Below the pieces are notes generated by a model. It was not told the origin of the DNA. It saw only the letters and a list, made by a program, of their open reading frames with translations, and did no database searches. Below are positions 1-8,092 of a stretch of 45,264 nt of DNA, one piece after another. The position numbers were made by a program, and so were the translations under genes. Origin of the DNA: Propionibacteriales bacterium (GTDB lineage: Bacteria; Actinomycetota; Actinomycetes; Propionibacteriales; Nocardioidaceae); the NCBI GenBank assembly GCA_009377795.1, contig WHTJ01000030.1:1-45264 (forward strand), read 5' to 3'. The stretch's first letter is position 1. Every line of letters begins with the position of its first letter.

Positions 1-1
1 A

Positions 2-853
2 CCTGAGGAGTACGACGACCTGCTCGCCGTCTGCGGCACCATGCTTCAGGCGACCGGCATCACGGAGTCGTTCACCGGGCAGCTTTCGCACTTCCTTGAG
101 CGCATGCTCTCAATCTTCGAGCAGGCCGGAGTCATCCAACAGCGAGGCGCCGTGCTCACCCCACGGCAGTACGCAGGCCACGACCGGTCCGGCGGCCAGA
201 TCTGGCTGACACAGGTCGGCACCCTGGTGGCCGTCGAGGCCGCCCAGGAGGCCGGCGTACATGTCGAGAAGCTGCCCGCGCTGAACGCGATGACAACCGA
301 GCAGCTCATCGACTGGTTGTGCAACCCCGAGCTCGAGCCCGCCGATTGGTGGGCGACGGTCGCGGAATGGCGCGCCGAACAACCCGACGCGGCGGCGGCC
401 TTTGCCGAACTGGTGGAACAGCTCGGAGCGGCCGAGCCCCTGTTGCTACTGCTGGCGTTGGACGGATCGCCGGTGCACTAACAGGATGCGCTGGAGGACA
501 TCCTGCGGCCGCTCGCGTTCGGCGACGAGTCGGCCGGTTCCGAGCTCGGAAGCCTGGCCCTCAACTGGCTGATCGAACGCCATATCGTCGCGGTCGAAGA
601 GTGCGACCAGGACCGTCTTTTCGACGCGCTCGTGGACAGCTTCGGCGTGCTGTCCATCAGCGAGGACCCGACCGTCGCCGACGTGATGCGGGAGGGTCGG
701 AGCACCGAGGAGCAGCTCAACCTGGTGCTGGCGATCCGGGAACGCGATCGGCCGCGATCGGAACAGCTCCTCGAGGCCATCGGCCGCGATCACCCGGACA
801 AGGCGGTCAGCAAGGCCGCCCGGAAGGAGCTGTTCCGCCTCCGCAGCAGATAG
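2..853 (+). pseudogene. Unrecognised protein, 3' part, interrupted by an in-frame TAA
   Basis: The reading frame is open from the first bases of the window and begins upstream of it. It is closed by TAA at 479-481 and continues in the same frame to TAG at 851-853. Coding-like composition continues on both sides: after the stop it reads QDALEDILRPLAFG and so on for 123 codons. The product is helical and rich in Leu, Ala and Glu (LAVCGTMLQATG, TEQLIDWLC, SLALNWLIERHIVAV). I see no signal peptide and no motif I can assign to a family. A single base change (for example CAA or GAA to TAA) would explain the break. It converges on nrdJ with 57 bases between the stop codons. It could also be a truncated but working gene, since a restart Met lies at 632. 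Function unknown. Confidence 0.6.
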
Positions 854-910
854 ACCCGGCGACCGTCCGCGAATCGCTCGCCCGTCACCGGCGCTTGGCC
901 GACAACGTGC

Positions 911-3900
911 TCAGCTGCAGCCGCTGGTGCTTCCGCAGCCCTCGCAGACGAAGCAGGAACCGGCCGGGCGCATCTTGGTGCCGCAGGTGAAGCACAGCGG
1001 AGCGTCGGTCGACGTACCGGTCATCGCCTCCAGTAGCTCGGCCGACGTGTGCGCCTCGGCGGGAGCCTCCTTGGCCGCCGCCTGCACGGTGGGGTCGGTC
1101 TCCGCGACCGCACCCGGCTCCGCGGTCGTACCCGGCGCGACGCTGGCGGCAGTCGCCTCGCCGCCACCCCCGGACGCCGGGGCGGTCGCCGAACCGGCTG
1201 CGTCCGCCCTCAAGGACTCGGCCTCGGGCACCTCGCCGTACTCCTCCTCCGACGGCTGGTACGACCCGGTCTCCAGCTGCCGCTGCCGCTCCTCGGCGGT
1301 GTAGATGCCCATCGCGGAACGCGTCTCGAACGGCAGGTAGTCCAGCGCCAGCCGGCGGAAGATGTAGTCCATGACCGACTGCGACATCCGGACGTCCGGG
1401 TCGTCGGTCAGGCCGGCCGGCTCGAACTTCATGTTCGTGAACTTCGAGACGAAGGTCTCCAGGGGTACGCCGTACTGCAGCGAGATCGAGATCGCGATCG
1501 AGAACGCGTCCATCACGCCGGCCAGCGTCGAGCCCTGCTTGCCGAGCTTCAGGAACACCTCCCCGAGCCCGTTGTCCGGGTACGAACCCGCAGTCATGTA
1601 ACCCTCGGCACCGCCGACGGTGAAGGACGTGGTCTGCGACGGACGGGTCTTCGGCAGCCGCTTGCGGACCGGCTTGTACTCGACGACCACCTCCGGCTCG
1701 GTGCCGGCGGACGGCTTCTTCGCCTTGGCGTCGCTCAGCGGCTGGCCCACCTTGCAGTTGTCCCGGTAGATGGCCAGCGCCTTCAGGCCGAGCTTCCAGC
1801 CGTGGTGGTAGATGTCGGCGATGTCCTGCACCGTCGACGTCTCCGGCAGGTTGACCGTCTTCGAGATGGCGCCGCTGATGAACGGCTGGACGGCCGCCAT
1901 CATCCGCACGTGTCCCATCGGCTTGAGGGCGCGCTCGCCCATCGCGCAGTCGAACACGTCGTAGTGCTCGGGCTTCAGACCGGGCGCGTCGATCACGTGG
2001 CCGTGCTCGGCGATGTACTCGACGATGGCCTCGATCTGCTCGCCCTGGTATCCCAGCTTGGCCAAGGCCGCGGGAACCGTGTTGTTGACGATCTGCATCG
2101 AGCCGCCGCCCACGAGTTTCTTGAACTTCACAAGGGAAAAGTCGGGCTCAACTCCCGTTGTGTCGCAGTCCATCATGAAGCCGATCGTGCCGGTCGGAGC
2201 GAGGACCGAAGCCTGCGCGTTGCGCCAGCCGTTCTTCTCCCCGATCTTGAGGCCCGCGGCCCAGGTCTTGGTCGCCGCCCGCTGGACCGTCTTGTCGATC
2301 CGGTACAGGGTGCGGATCGCGTCGTTGGCCGCGGCGTGCTTGCGCATCACCCGGGTGTGCGGCTCGGCGTTGCGGGCGTAGCCGTCGTACGGCCCGACGA
2401 CGCCGGCGAGCTCCGCCGAGCGCTTGTACGCCGTACCGGTCATCAGGCTGGTGATCGCAGCCGCCAGCGCCCGCCCGCCGTCGGAGTCGTACCCCAGCCC
2501 GCAGGCCATCAGCAGCGCGCCCAGGTTGGCGTAGCCGATGCCGAGCTGCCGGTACGCCCGGGTGGTCTCGCCGATCGCCTCGGTCGGGAAGTCCGCGAAG
2601 CAGATCGAGATGTCCATCGCCGTGATGACCAGCTCCACGGCCCTGGAGAACGTGGCGGTGTCGAACGAGCCGTCGTCCTTGAGGAACTTCATCAGGTTGA
2701 GGCTGGCCAGGTTGCACGACGAGTTGTCGAGATGCAGGTACTCCGAGCACGGGTTGGACGCCGTGATCCGGCCGGTCTCGGGGGTCGTGTGCCAGTCGTT
2801 GATGGTGTCGTCGTACTGGAGCCCGGGGTCGGCGCATTCCCATGCCGCCTGGGAGATCTGGTCGAACAGGTCCTTCGCGTCGACCTCCTCGACCATCTCA
2901 CCGGTCAGCCGGGCACGCAGCCCGAACTTCCCGCGCTCCTCGACCGCGCGCATGAACTCGTCGGACACGCGTACCGAGTTGTTGGCGTTCTGGTACTGCA
3001 CGCTGGAGATGTCCTGGCCGCCGAGGTCCATGTCGAAGCCGGCGTCGCGCAGCACCCGGATCTTGTGCTCCTCGCGCGCCTTGGTCTGCACGAACTCCTC
3101 GATGTCGGGGTGGTCGACGTCGAGCACGACCATCTTGGCCGCCCGCCGGGTCGCGCCGCCGGACTTGATCGTCCCGGCGCTGGCGTCGGCGCCCCGCATG
3201 AAGCTCACCGGTCCGCTCGCCGTACCGCCCGACGACCGCAGCAGCTCCTTGCTGGAGCGGATCCGGGAGAGGTTGAGACCGGAGCCGGAGCCGCCCTTGA
3301 AGATCAGGCCCTCTTCCCTATACCAGTTGAGAATCGACTCCATCGAGTCGTCGACGGCCAAGATGAAGCAGTTGTGTACCCGCAGGTTGCCCGAGAGGTA
3401 TTCGCCGGACTCGGTCTGAATGTCGTAGACCGGCATGGCGCCGATCTCCTCTACGTGCGAGATCTCGATTCGCTTGCTGGCGGCGGCGCCACGCCCGGGC
3501 AGGTCAAAGCTCCGCTCCAGCTTCTCGGCCTTCCGGGGGTCGATGAACCCGATCTCGTCGGCGAAGATCCGCCGATCGCCTGCGTTCTGGATCCGGAGCG
3601 TCCAGCAGCCCCGCCGATCCGCGCGGGCGTCGCGCTTGAAGCCGACTCGGGCGAAGATGCCGAATCGAAGCAGCAGAGACTGCATTCCACGGATCAGCTT
3701 CTCGCTGATCATGTCGACCTCGACCAAGGCGGAACGTTCGCGGAGCGAAACGAAGCCCTCGGCCTGGAAGATGCTGCGCAGGTATGCGGCCACAACCGGT
3801 AGAGGCGCGCCGAAAAGGTGCGGCGGAACCTCCATGTCCAGCCCGCGGGCTCGCAGGCCCCAGCGACCCACATAGTCATCCAGACCCGTCCCATAGAGCC

Positions 3901-4909
3901 GGGTCCGGCGGCAGTCCAGGGACTGATCTTGTGTCTCGACCTTGCGTTCGTGCCGATGGACGTCCGGGAACACCGTGTCCAGTGCGTTCGTCACCCACTC
4001 CAGCTCGGCCGGCGTGACGGTCATCGCCTCCATGGTGAGCGACCGGTTGGTCCCGTCGTACTGCCCGACGAACCCGTCGGACTGCATCCATCCGGCCAGC
4101 GCGGCCCCGGCGATCTCGACGGGGTCGATCTCCCGGTCACCGTGGCCCTCGCGGCGATGCCAGGTCAGCTTGTCGCCAGGGCGCAGCGTCCCGGCCTCGA
4201 CGAATCGGCCGCCACCCCGGTCATCCGAACCCCTCCATACGAGGTGGTCCGCCGTGACGTCCAGTGTGTAGCCGGCCTTGGTGTGCAGCCGCAGGACGTT
4301 CTTCACGCCGTTCGCCTTCACGGCGAGGATCCGGGTCAGTCCCTCCGCGTCGTAAACCTTCGCGCCGATCGCGTTGTCCTCGACGAGCTTGCCGATCGGA
4401 ACCAAGCCTTCGGGTGTGCTGACCAGGGCGTCGTACGGCTGGCAAGCGCTCACCTGCTGCGGCGAGTTGGTGCCGACGTTGAACCAGACCGGAGAGTTGA
4501 ACGAGAAGTACTGGTGCAGGAGCAGCCAGGTGAGCTCGTGCTCGAAGATCTCCGCGTCGGCCGGGCTCGCGAAGTAGCCGTGCTCCTCGCCGGCCGACCG
4601 GTACGTCTTCACCACCCGGTCGAGGAGCTGCCTGAGGCTCCACTCCCGCTGGTCGGAGCCGAGCGCACCGCGGAAGTACTTCGAGGTGACGATCGTCGAG
4701 GCGTTGGCGCTCCAGGACTCGGGGAACTCCACACCCCGCTGTTCGAAGACGGTCTCGCCGGTCCGCCAGTTGGTCTGCACTACGTCACGGCGGTCCCAGG
4801 TCACCTCGTCGTACGGGTGCACCCCGTCGGTGGTGAAGACACGCTCGATCTTCAGCCCCTTGGGGCTGCGCTTCGCTGCGTTTCCCGGTCCACTCACCGT
4901 CTCGGTCAT
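911..4909 (-). CDS. nrdJ: Vitamin B12-dependent ribonucleoside-diphosphate reductase (class II), intein-containing precursor
   Basis: Reduces ribonucleotides to deoxyribonucleotides in the cytosol using adenosylcobalamin as radical source. The precursor is 1332 aa and the spliced protein would be 974 aa. The start at 4909 is chosen because GGGAGAGG lies just upstream; an ORF start at 5044 has no such support. Visible motifs are GGSGSGLNLS, NPCSEYL (thiyl-radical Cys 721 of the precursor, with Asn and Glu neighbours) and CNLASLNL. The redox pair is Cys514, directly after the intein, and Cys732, which is 11 residues after the radical Cys as in other class II enzymes. After an Ala/Gly/Glu-rich linker the C-terminus is a Cys cluster (CFTCGTKM, CFVCEGCGSTSGCS), normal for NrdJ. 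The gene lies downstream of nrdR on the same strand, so NrdR control from the shared upstream region is expected. Identity is certain; only the precise start is inferred. Confidence 0.97.
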   Translation of the reverse strand: MTETVSGPGNAAKRSPKGLKIERVFTTDGVHPYDEVTWDRRDVVQTNWRTGETVFEQRGVEFPESWSANASTIVTSKYFRGALGSDQREWSLRQLLDRVVKTYRSAGEEHGYFASPADAEIFEHELTWLLLHQYFSFNSPVWFNVGTNSPQQVSACQPYDALVSTPEGLVPIGKLVEDNAIGAKVYDAEGLTRILAVKANGVKNVLRLHTKAGYTLDVTADHLVWRGSDDRGGGRFVEAGTLRPGDKLTWHRREGHGDREIDPVEIAGAALAGWMQSDGFVGQYDGTNRSLTMEAMTVTPAELEWVTNALDTVFPDVHRHERKVETQDQSLDCRRTRLYGTGLDDYVGRWGLRARGLDMEVPPHLFGAPLPVVAAYLRSIFQAEGFVSLRERSALVEVDMISEKLIRGMQSLLLRFGIFARVGFKRDARADRRGCWTLRIQNAGDRRIFADEIGFIDPRKAEKLERSFDLPGRGAAASKRIEISHVEEIGAMPVYDIQTESGEYLSGNLRVHNCFILAVDDSMESILNWYREEGLIFKGGSGSGLNLSRIRSSKELLRSSGGTASGPVSFMRGADASAGTIKSGGATRRAAKMVVLDVDHPDIEEFVQTKAREEHKIRVLRDAGFDMDLGGQDISSVQYQNANNSVRVSDEFMRAVEERGKFGLRARLTGEMVEEVDAKDLFDQISQAAWECADPGLQYDDTINDWHTTPETGRITASNPCSEYLHLDNSSCNLASLNLMKFLKDDGSFDTATFSRAVELVITAMDISICFADFPTEAIGETTRAYRQLGIGYANLGALLMACGLGYDSDGGRALAAAITSLMTGTAYKRSAELAGVVGPYDGYARNAEPHTRVMRKHAAANDAIRTLYRIDKTVQRAATKTWAAGLKIGEKNGWRNAQASVLAPTGTIGFMMDCDTTGVEPDFSLVKFKKLVGGGSMQIVNNTVPAALAKLGYQGEQIEAIVEYIAEHGHVIDAPGLKPEHYDVFDCAMGERALKPMGHVRMMAAVQPFISGAISKTVNLPETSTVQDIADIYHHGWKLGLKALAIYRDNCKVGQPLSDAKAKKPSAGTEPEVVVEYKPVRKRLPKTRPSQTTSFTVGGAEGYMTAGSYPDNGLGEVFLKLGKQGSTLAGVMDAFSIAISISLQYGVPLETFVSKFTNMKFEPAGLTDDPDVRMSQSVMDYIFRRLALDYLPFETRSAMGIYTAEERQRQLETGSYQPSEEEYGEVPEAESLRADAAGSATAPASGGGGEATAASVAPGTTAEPGAVAETDPTVQAAAKEAPAEAHTSAELLEAMTGTSTDAPLCFTCGTKMRPAGSCFVCEGCGSTSGCS
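3371..4444 (-). other. Intein with LAGLIDADG endonuclease in NrdJ (358 aa)
   Basis: In-frame insertion, precursor residues 156-513. It starts with Cys1 (CQPYDALVSTPEGLVPI, block A). A block-B-like stretch DVTADHLVW follows, then the two LAGLIDADG-like helices LAGWMQSDGFV and AAYLRSIFQAEGFVS. It ends with block F/G (MPVYDIQTESG, then LRVHN). The +1 extein residue is the Cys of ACFILAVDDS. All splicing residues are present (Cys1, TxxH, terminal His-Asn, Cys+1), so it should splice. The junction falls just before the redox-active Cys, so that host residue also acts as the splicing nucleophile. Boundaries are precise to the codon. Confidence 0.95.
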
Positions 4910-5058
4910 CTGACCTCTCCCTGGTCTGTCATCGTTGCTTTGTTCGTGGTTCGTTCGTGTTGTGTCGTTCTCGGTTGCCGTCGGGTTGTCGTGTGTTGTC
5001 GGGTTGTCGGTGTCGTTGAAGGCCCGCGCAGCGCTTCCCCACACTGCGCGGGCGGTCC

Positions 5059-5646
5059 TTAGGTGGTGCCGGAGTACGTCGACCGGGCGTTCCGTCCGAC
5101 CGGCGGGGTGTCGTCGCGGCCGGGGGCGCCGCCGGCGGAGTCCGGCGTGCGGGTGGAGTCAGGTGTACGGCGGCCGTGCGACCGCTCCTGCGTCGCGACC
5201 CCGCGCTCGGCCATCAGCCTGGCGATCTCGTCGGCGAAGTCGTCCGCGGACTCGAAACCCCGGTACACGCTGGCGAACCGCAGGTACGCCACCTCGTCCA
5301 GCGCGCGCAGCGGGCCGAGGAGCGCCAGGCCGACCTCGTGCGACGGCACCTCGGCCCAGCCGCTGGTGCGCAGGGTGTCCTCGACCTGCTGGCCCAGCCG
5401 GGCCAGGTCGTCGGCGTCCACCGGGCGTCCCTTGCACGCCTTCGCGACTCCGGCGATCGCCTTGGCCCGATCGAACGGTTCGGTCGTGCCGGACCTCTTG
5501 ACCACGGTGAGCTGCATCTGCTCGACCGTGCTGAAGCGCTTATCGCACTCCGGGCACTGTCGGCGGCGGCGGATCGCCGCGCCGTCGTCACCGACCCGGC
5601 TGTCGATGACCCGCGTGTCGGTGTGCCGGCAGAACGGACAGTGCAT
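5059..5646 (-). CDS. nrdR: Transcriptional repressor NrdR (zinc ribbon plus ATP-cone)
   Basis: NrdR senses ATP/dATP through its ATP-cone and represses ribonucleotide reductase genes by binding paired NrdR boxes. The 195-aa protein begins [17 protein letters not shown] and has the second zinc knuckle QCPECDKRF, giving a four-Cys N-terminal ribbon. An ATP-cone follows from about residue 48 ([18 protein letters not shown]). The start at 5646 is preferred over 5715 because family members begin MxCPFC and GGGAAGG precedes it. The last 40 or so residues ([15 protein letters not shown]...) are a polar, probably disordered tail longer than in typical 150-160-aa homologues. nrdJ follows on the same strand, so the two probably share a promoter. 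Confidence 0.96.
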   Translation of the reverse strand: MHCPFCRHTDTRVIDSRVGDDGAAIRRRRQCPECDKRFSTVEQMQLTVVKRSGTTEPFDRAKAIAGVAKACKGRPVDADDLARLGQQVEDTLRTSGWAEVPSHEVGLALLGPLRALDEVAYLRFASVYRGFESADDFADEIARLMAERGVATQERSHGRRTPDSTRTPDSAGGAPGRDDTPPVGRNARSTYSGTT

Positions 5647-5762
5647 CCGGCTCACCTTCCCGCGGTCCGTGGTCGTCGCGTGCTCTACGTCTACCGCGTT
5701 ACACCGACAATCCAACTTGTGGACGGTCTGGGGAAAACCACGCCTCTCTTGTGAGCCGGGAA

Positions 5763-5809
5763 ACCCCAGATGTGGAAAACCACATCAATGTAACTACTAG
5801 ATATAGGGG
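5763..5809 (-). promoter_or_regulatory. Tandem NrdR boxes upstream of nrdR-nrdJ
   Basis: Read on the minus strand, 5809-5794 is CCCCTATATCTAGTAG, a good match to the NrdR box (ACACwATATATwGTGT as recalled). A weaker copy, TTTCCACATCTGGGGT, lies at 5778-5763. Their centres are 31 bp apart, the three-turn spacing usual for paired NrdR boxes. The weaker copy overlaps a perfect inverted repeat GATGTGG-AAAA-CCACATC at 5769-5786. The 311-base gap 5647-5957 holds no other feature I can support. The first box is fairly secure, the second tentative. Confidence 0.65.
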
Positions 5810-5957
5810 AACGCTACGTCGGCCCGTCGGTCCGCGCAAGCCAAATCGCGAGGAATTTTCGCCGACCCACGTTTGCGCAGGTCAGCGGGCATGTCGGACA
5901 TCCCACCGGGCGTGTTGCGCCTCAGCAATCACATCCGCCCCACCCGTACCCGGACGC

Positions 5958-6305
5958 CTACTCCAGCGGAACGGAGAGCGTCTGCCCCATCTGCAGCGAG
6001 CCGGAGAGGTCGTTGAACTGCTCGATCCTGGCGATCAGCTCACGCGGATCCTCTCCCGGAGCGGTCTCGGCGGCGATGCTCCACAGGGTGTCCCCCGGCT
6101 GCACGCGTACCACCTTCACCGGAACCGTCTCGCCTGCCTCACGACTGCCGATCGCCTGACCGCCGACGACGACCAGACCTACCGCCAGCGCCAGGAAGAG
6201 CACGAACGCCACCGCGCGACCGCGCCGGGTCAGCCGCACCGGCGCCCCTCCGCGCCTCGCGGCCGGCGCCCGAACCGTGCCGTTCGCCACCACCGTGCCG
6301 CTCAT
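5958..6305 (-). CDS. LysM-domain membrane protein next to lexA (YneA/Rv2719c-like)
   Basis: 115 aa. Residues 1-29 are basic and cytoplasmic, 30-50 form one transmembrane helix (AVAFVLFLALAVGLVVVGGQ), and 66-112 form a LysM domain (VRVQPGDTLWSIAAE ... LQMGQTLSVPLE) that would bind peptidoglycan outside the membrane. The start at 6305 follows a strong GAGGAGG; ORF start 6374 lacks one. Divergent from lexA across a region with LexA boxes, it matches the position of YneA in Bacillus and Rv2719c in Mycobacterium, SOS-induced proteins that delay cell division or act on the wall. An SOS-linked division role is inferred from position and architecture. Confidence 0.85.
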   Translation of the reverse strand: MSGTVVANGTVRAPAARRGGAPVRLTRRGRAVAFVLFLALAVGLVVVGGQAIGSREAGETVPVKVVRVQPGDTLWSIAAETAPGEDPRELIARIEQFNDLSGSLQMGQTLSVPLE

Positions 6306-6429
6306 CTGGACCTCCTCGCGCCGACCTGCCGTCGGCCGACTGGCCTGTACCCCGCCGTGTCTACCGGTGAGCACCGACAGCCCCGGGACCGGAGCGCCGC
6401 AACGGCGGTCGGCTCGAAGAACTGTTCGA

Positions 6430-6445
6430 TCGAACTCACGTTCTA
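6430..6445. promoter_or_regulatory. LexA (SOS) box, LysM-gene side
   Basis: TCGAACTCACGTTCTA matches the actinobacterial SOS box core CGAAC-N4-GTTC, with the last G of the right half lost. It lies 125 bp upstream of the LysM gene on the minus strand, suiting repression of that gene by LexA. Confidence 0.75.
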
Positions 6446-6493
6446 GTTGTACACCACCCCACGGACGAAGTCACGCGTTTGGTCGAAGAAGTT

Positions 6494-6509
6494 TTCGACA
6501 ACCGTCGAA
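6494..6509. promoter_or_regulatory. Perfect inverted repeat between the two LexA boxes
   Basis: TTCGAC-AACC-GTCGAA is a perfect 6-bp dyad with a 4-bp spacer. It resembles but does not match the LexA box (GTCGAA instead of GTTCGA). It could be a degenerate third site or a site for another regulator. The 407-base gap 6306-6712 holds this and the two LexA boxes and no gene I can see. Confidence 0.3.
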
Positions 6510-6589
6510 TGGTCGCCGGCACCCCCATCCGACCCCACCCGGGAATGGACCCTGCTCTCCGGCGGTCGGTCACAGTATCGGACACACCT

Positions 6590-6605
6590 TCGAACAGGTG
6601 TTTGA
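6590..6605. promoter_or_regulatory. LexA (SOS) box, lexA side
   Basis: TCGAACAGGTGTTTGA is a near-perfect mycobacterial-type SOS box (TCGAACrnnyGTTyGA), 108 bp upstream of the lexA start. This is the expected place for autorepression. Confidence 0.85.
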
Positions 6606-6712
6606 AACCGTCGGCGATTGGGTCTACCGTCTGAGGCGACGATCGACGAACCCACAGTTCGGCCACGAGAGTCAGCGCACATCTCGGTCACGACCTACGC
6701 GGATGGTGAGTC

Positions 6713-7438
6713 ATGCCAGCAAAGAAGCAGGCCAAGTCGAAAGTTCATGAGCTGCCCGACGGCCCTCCGGACGCCTCCGGCCTGACTCCGCGTCAGCGCA
6801 GAGTCCTCAACGTCATCCGGGACTCCGTCGAGCAACGCGGTTACCCCCCCAGCATGCGCGAGATCGGCGACTCGGTGGGCCTGACCAGCTCGTCGAGCGT
6901 CTCCCACCAGCTGCGCTCGCTGGAGAGCAAGGGCTTCATCCGGCGCGATCCGAACCGCCCACGGGCCCTCGAGGTGCTCCATCCCGACGCCTTGGGTGGG
7001 CGGGCCACCGCCCCGTCCGGTGAGAGCGTCGTCGACGTCACCGGCATCGGTGATCTGCGACCCGACGCGACGTACGTCCCGGTGGTCGGCCGGATCGCGG
7101 CCGGCGGGCCGATCCTGGCCGAGGAGCGCGTCGAGGAGGTCATGCCGCTGCCGAAGACGCTGGTCGGCGAGGGCACGTTGTTCATGCTCGAGGTCCGGGG
7201 CGACTCGATGATCGACGCCGCGGTGTGCGACGGCGACTTCGTGGTCGTACGCCAGCAGCCGGATGCGGAGAACGGCGAGATGGTGGCCGCCCTGATCGAG
7301 GGCGAGGCCACGGTGAAGACGTTCCAGAAGAAGCGCAACCAGGTCTGGCTGCTCCCGCAGAACGACGCCTACGACCCGATCGACGGCACGGACGCCACCA
7401 TCCTGGGCAAGGTCGTCACGATCTTGCGCAGGGTGTGA
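6713..7438 (+). CDS. lexA: SOS-response repressor and self-cleaving peptidase LexA
   Basis: Represses DNA-repair genes and undergoes RecA-stimulated autocleavage after DNA damage. 241 aa. The winged-helix DNA-binding domain covers about residues 24-90 ([41 protein letters not shown]). A 30-residue hinge follows. The cleavage site is Ala130-Gly131 in [10 protein letters not shown]. The S24 peptidase dyad is Ser165 (VRGDSMIDA) and Lys202 (GEATVKTF). Length and all catalytic residues are normal. Start 6713 is the first Met after GGATGGTGAG. It probably also controls the divergent LysM gene and the recA box at 31.45 kb. Confidence 0.98.
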   Translation: MPAKKQAKSKVHELPDGPPDASGLTPRQRRVLNVIRDSVEQRGYPPSMREIGDSVGLTSSSSVSHQLRSLESKGFIRRDPNRPRALEVLHPDALGGRATAPSGESVVDVTGIGDLRPDATYVPVVGRIAAGGPILAEERVEEVMPLPKTLVGEGTLFMLEVRGDSMIDAAVCDGDFVVVRQQPDAENGEMVAALIEGEATVKTFQKKRNQVWLLPQNDAYDPIDGTDATILGKVVTILRRV

Positions 7439-7518
7439 GCCGCCGCCCTCACGACGACTCGATCGACCCCGGCACGGCGGTCATTCGCCGCATCAACCGT
7501 CCCGGTCAGACACCGCGG

Positions 7519-8037
7519 TCAGGCGCCCGGGCCCTCGTCCCGGACCCTCGCGACGCCCTCCATCGCGGTACGCAGGTCGGCGAGCCAGGTCTCGGTGTTC
7601 TTGGCCACCAGCCGCACGCACCAGGCCAGCGCGTCGCTACGCGAACGGGCGACCCCCGCCTCCACCAGCGTGTCGAGGACCCGTCGCTCCGGCTGCCGGA
7701 GCCGGGTCATCACCGGGGCGGACAGCGAGGTGAAAATCTCGCGCGTGTCGCCACAGACGGCGCCCCACGCCACCTTGCGCCGCGTCGCGTGCTCCAGCTC
7801 GCGGGCGATCTCGATTCGGCGCTCGCGGGTGTCCTCGCGGAACTGCTTGATCCGGCCGGCCTCCGCGGCCTCGCTCTCGGCCTCGGACGTCTCCTCGCCC
7901 ACGGTGGGGGCGGGCAACCGCCCGACGACGATCACCTCGTCGCGGTCGACCGTGATCTCCGGCTCCCCTTCGAACCATTCCTGCGGCAGCCGGCCGGCCA
8001 GCCAGCCCCGCAGCTTGTCTGTCTTCTCTGCACTCAT
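7519..8037 (-). CDS. Conserved-type hypothetical protein with a possible ribbon-helix-helix-like C-terminus
   Basis: 172 aa, soluble and highly charged. The N-terminus reads KTDKLRGWLAGRLPQEWFEG, followed by a short beta-like stretch (EITVDRDEVIVVGRL), a charged helix (about residues 50-85, AGRIKQFREDTRERRIEI) and RRVLDTLVEAGVARSRSDAL. The last stretch resembles the helices of Arc/CopG-type regulators or a small helical dimer domain. No catalytic motif is seen. It converges on lexA. The start codon overlaps a palindromic TGTAAT/ATTACA cluster, and no Shine-Dalgarno is visible, so the message may be leaderless. Function not known; a DNA-binding role is only a guess. Confidence 0.7.
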   Translation of the reverse strand: MSAEKTDKLRGWLAGRLPQEWFEGEPEITVDRDEVIVVGRLPAPTVGEETSEAESEAAEAGRIKQFREDTRERRIEIARELEHATRRKVAWGAVCGDTREIFTSLSAPVMTRLRQPERRVLDTLVEAGVARSRSDALAWCVRLVAKNTETWLADLRTAMEGVARVRDEGPGA

Positions 8038-8060
8038 GTAATTGAGATTACAGCATTACA
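8037..8060. promoter_or_regulatory. TGTAAT/ATTACA operator-like cluster at a start codon
   Basis: TGTAAT-TGAG-ATTACA (8037-8052) is a perfect dyad, followed after GC by another ATTACA half-site (8055-8060). This AT-rich island in GC-rich DNA touches the start codon of the gene at 7519-8037. A binding site for an autoregulator is an inference; an AT-rich promoter element is the alternative. Confidence 0.4.
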
Positions 8061-8092
8061 CGAACTCCCCCACACTCGCCGCCCGGCCGGAG

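Noticed and set aside
1049-3802. 917-codon open frame opposite nrdJ
   Set aside because: It is the GC-rich shadow of nrdJ on the other strand. It has no domain likeness, is rich in Arg, Gly and Leu, and nrdJ on the minus strand is unambiguous.
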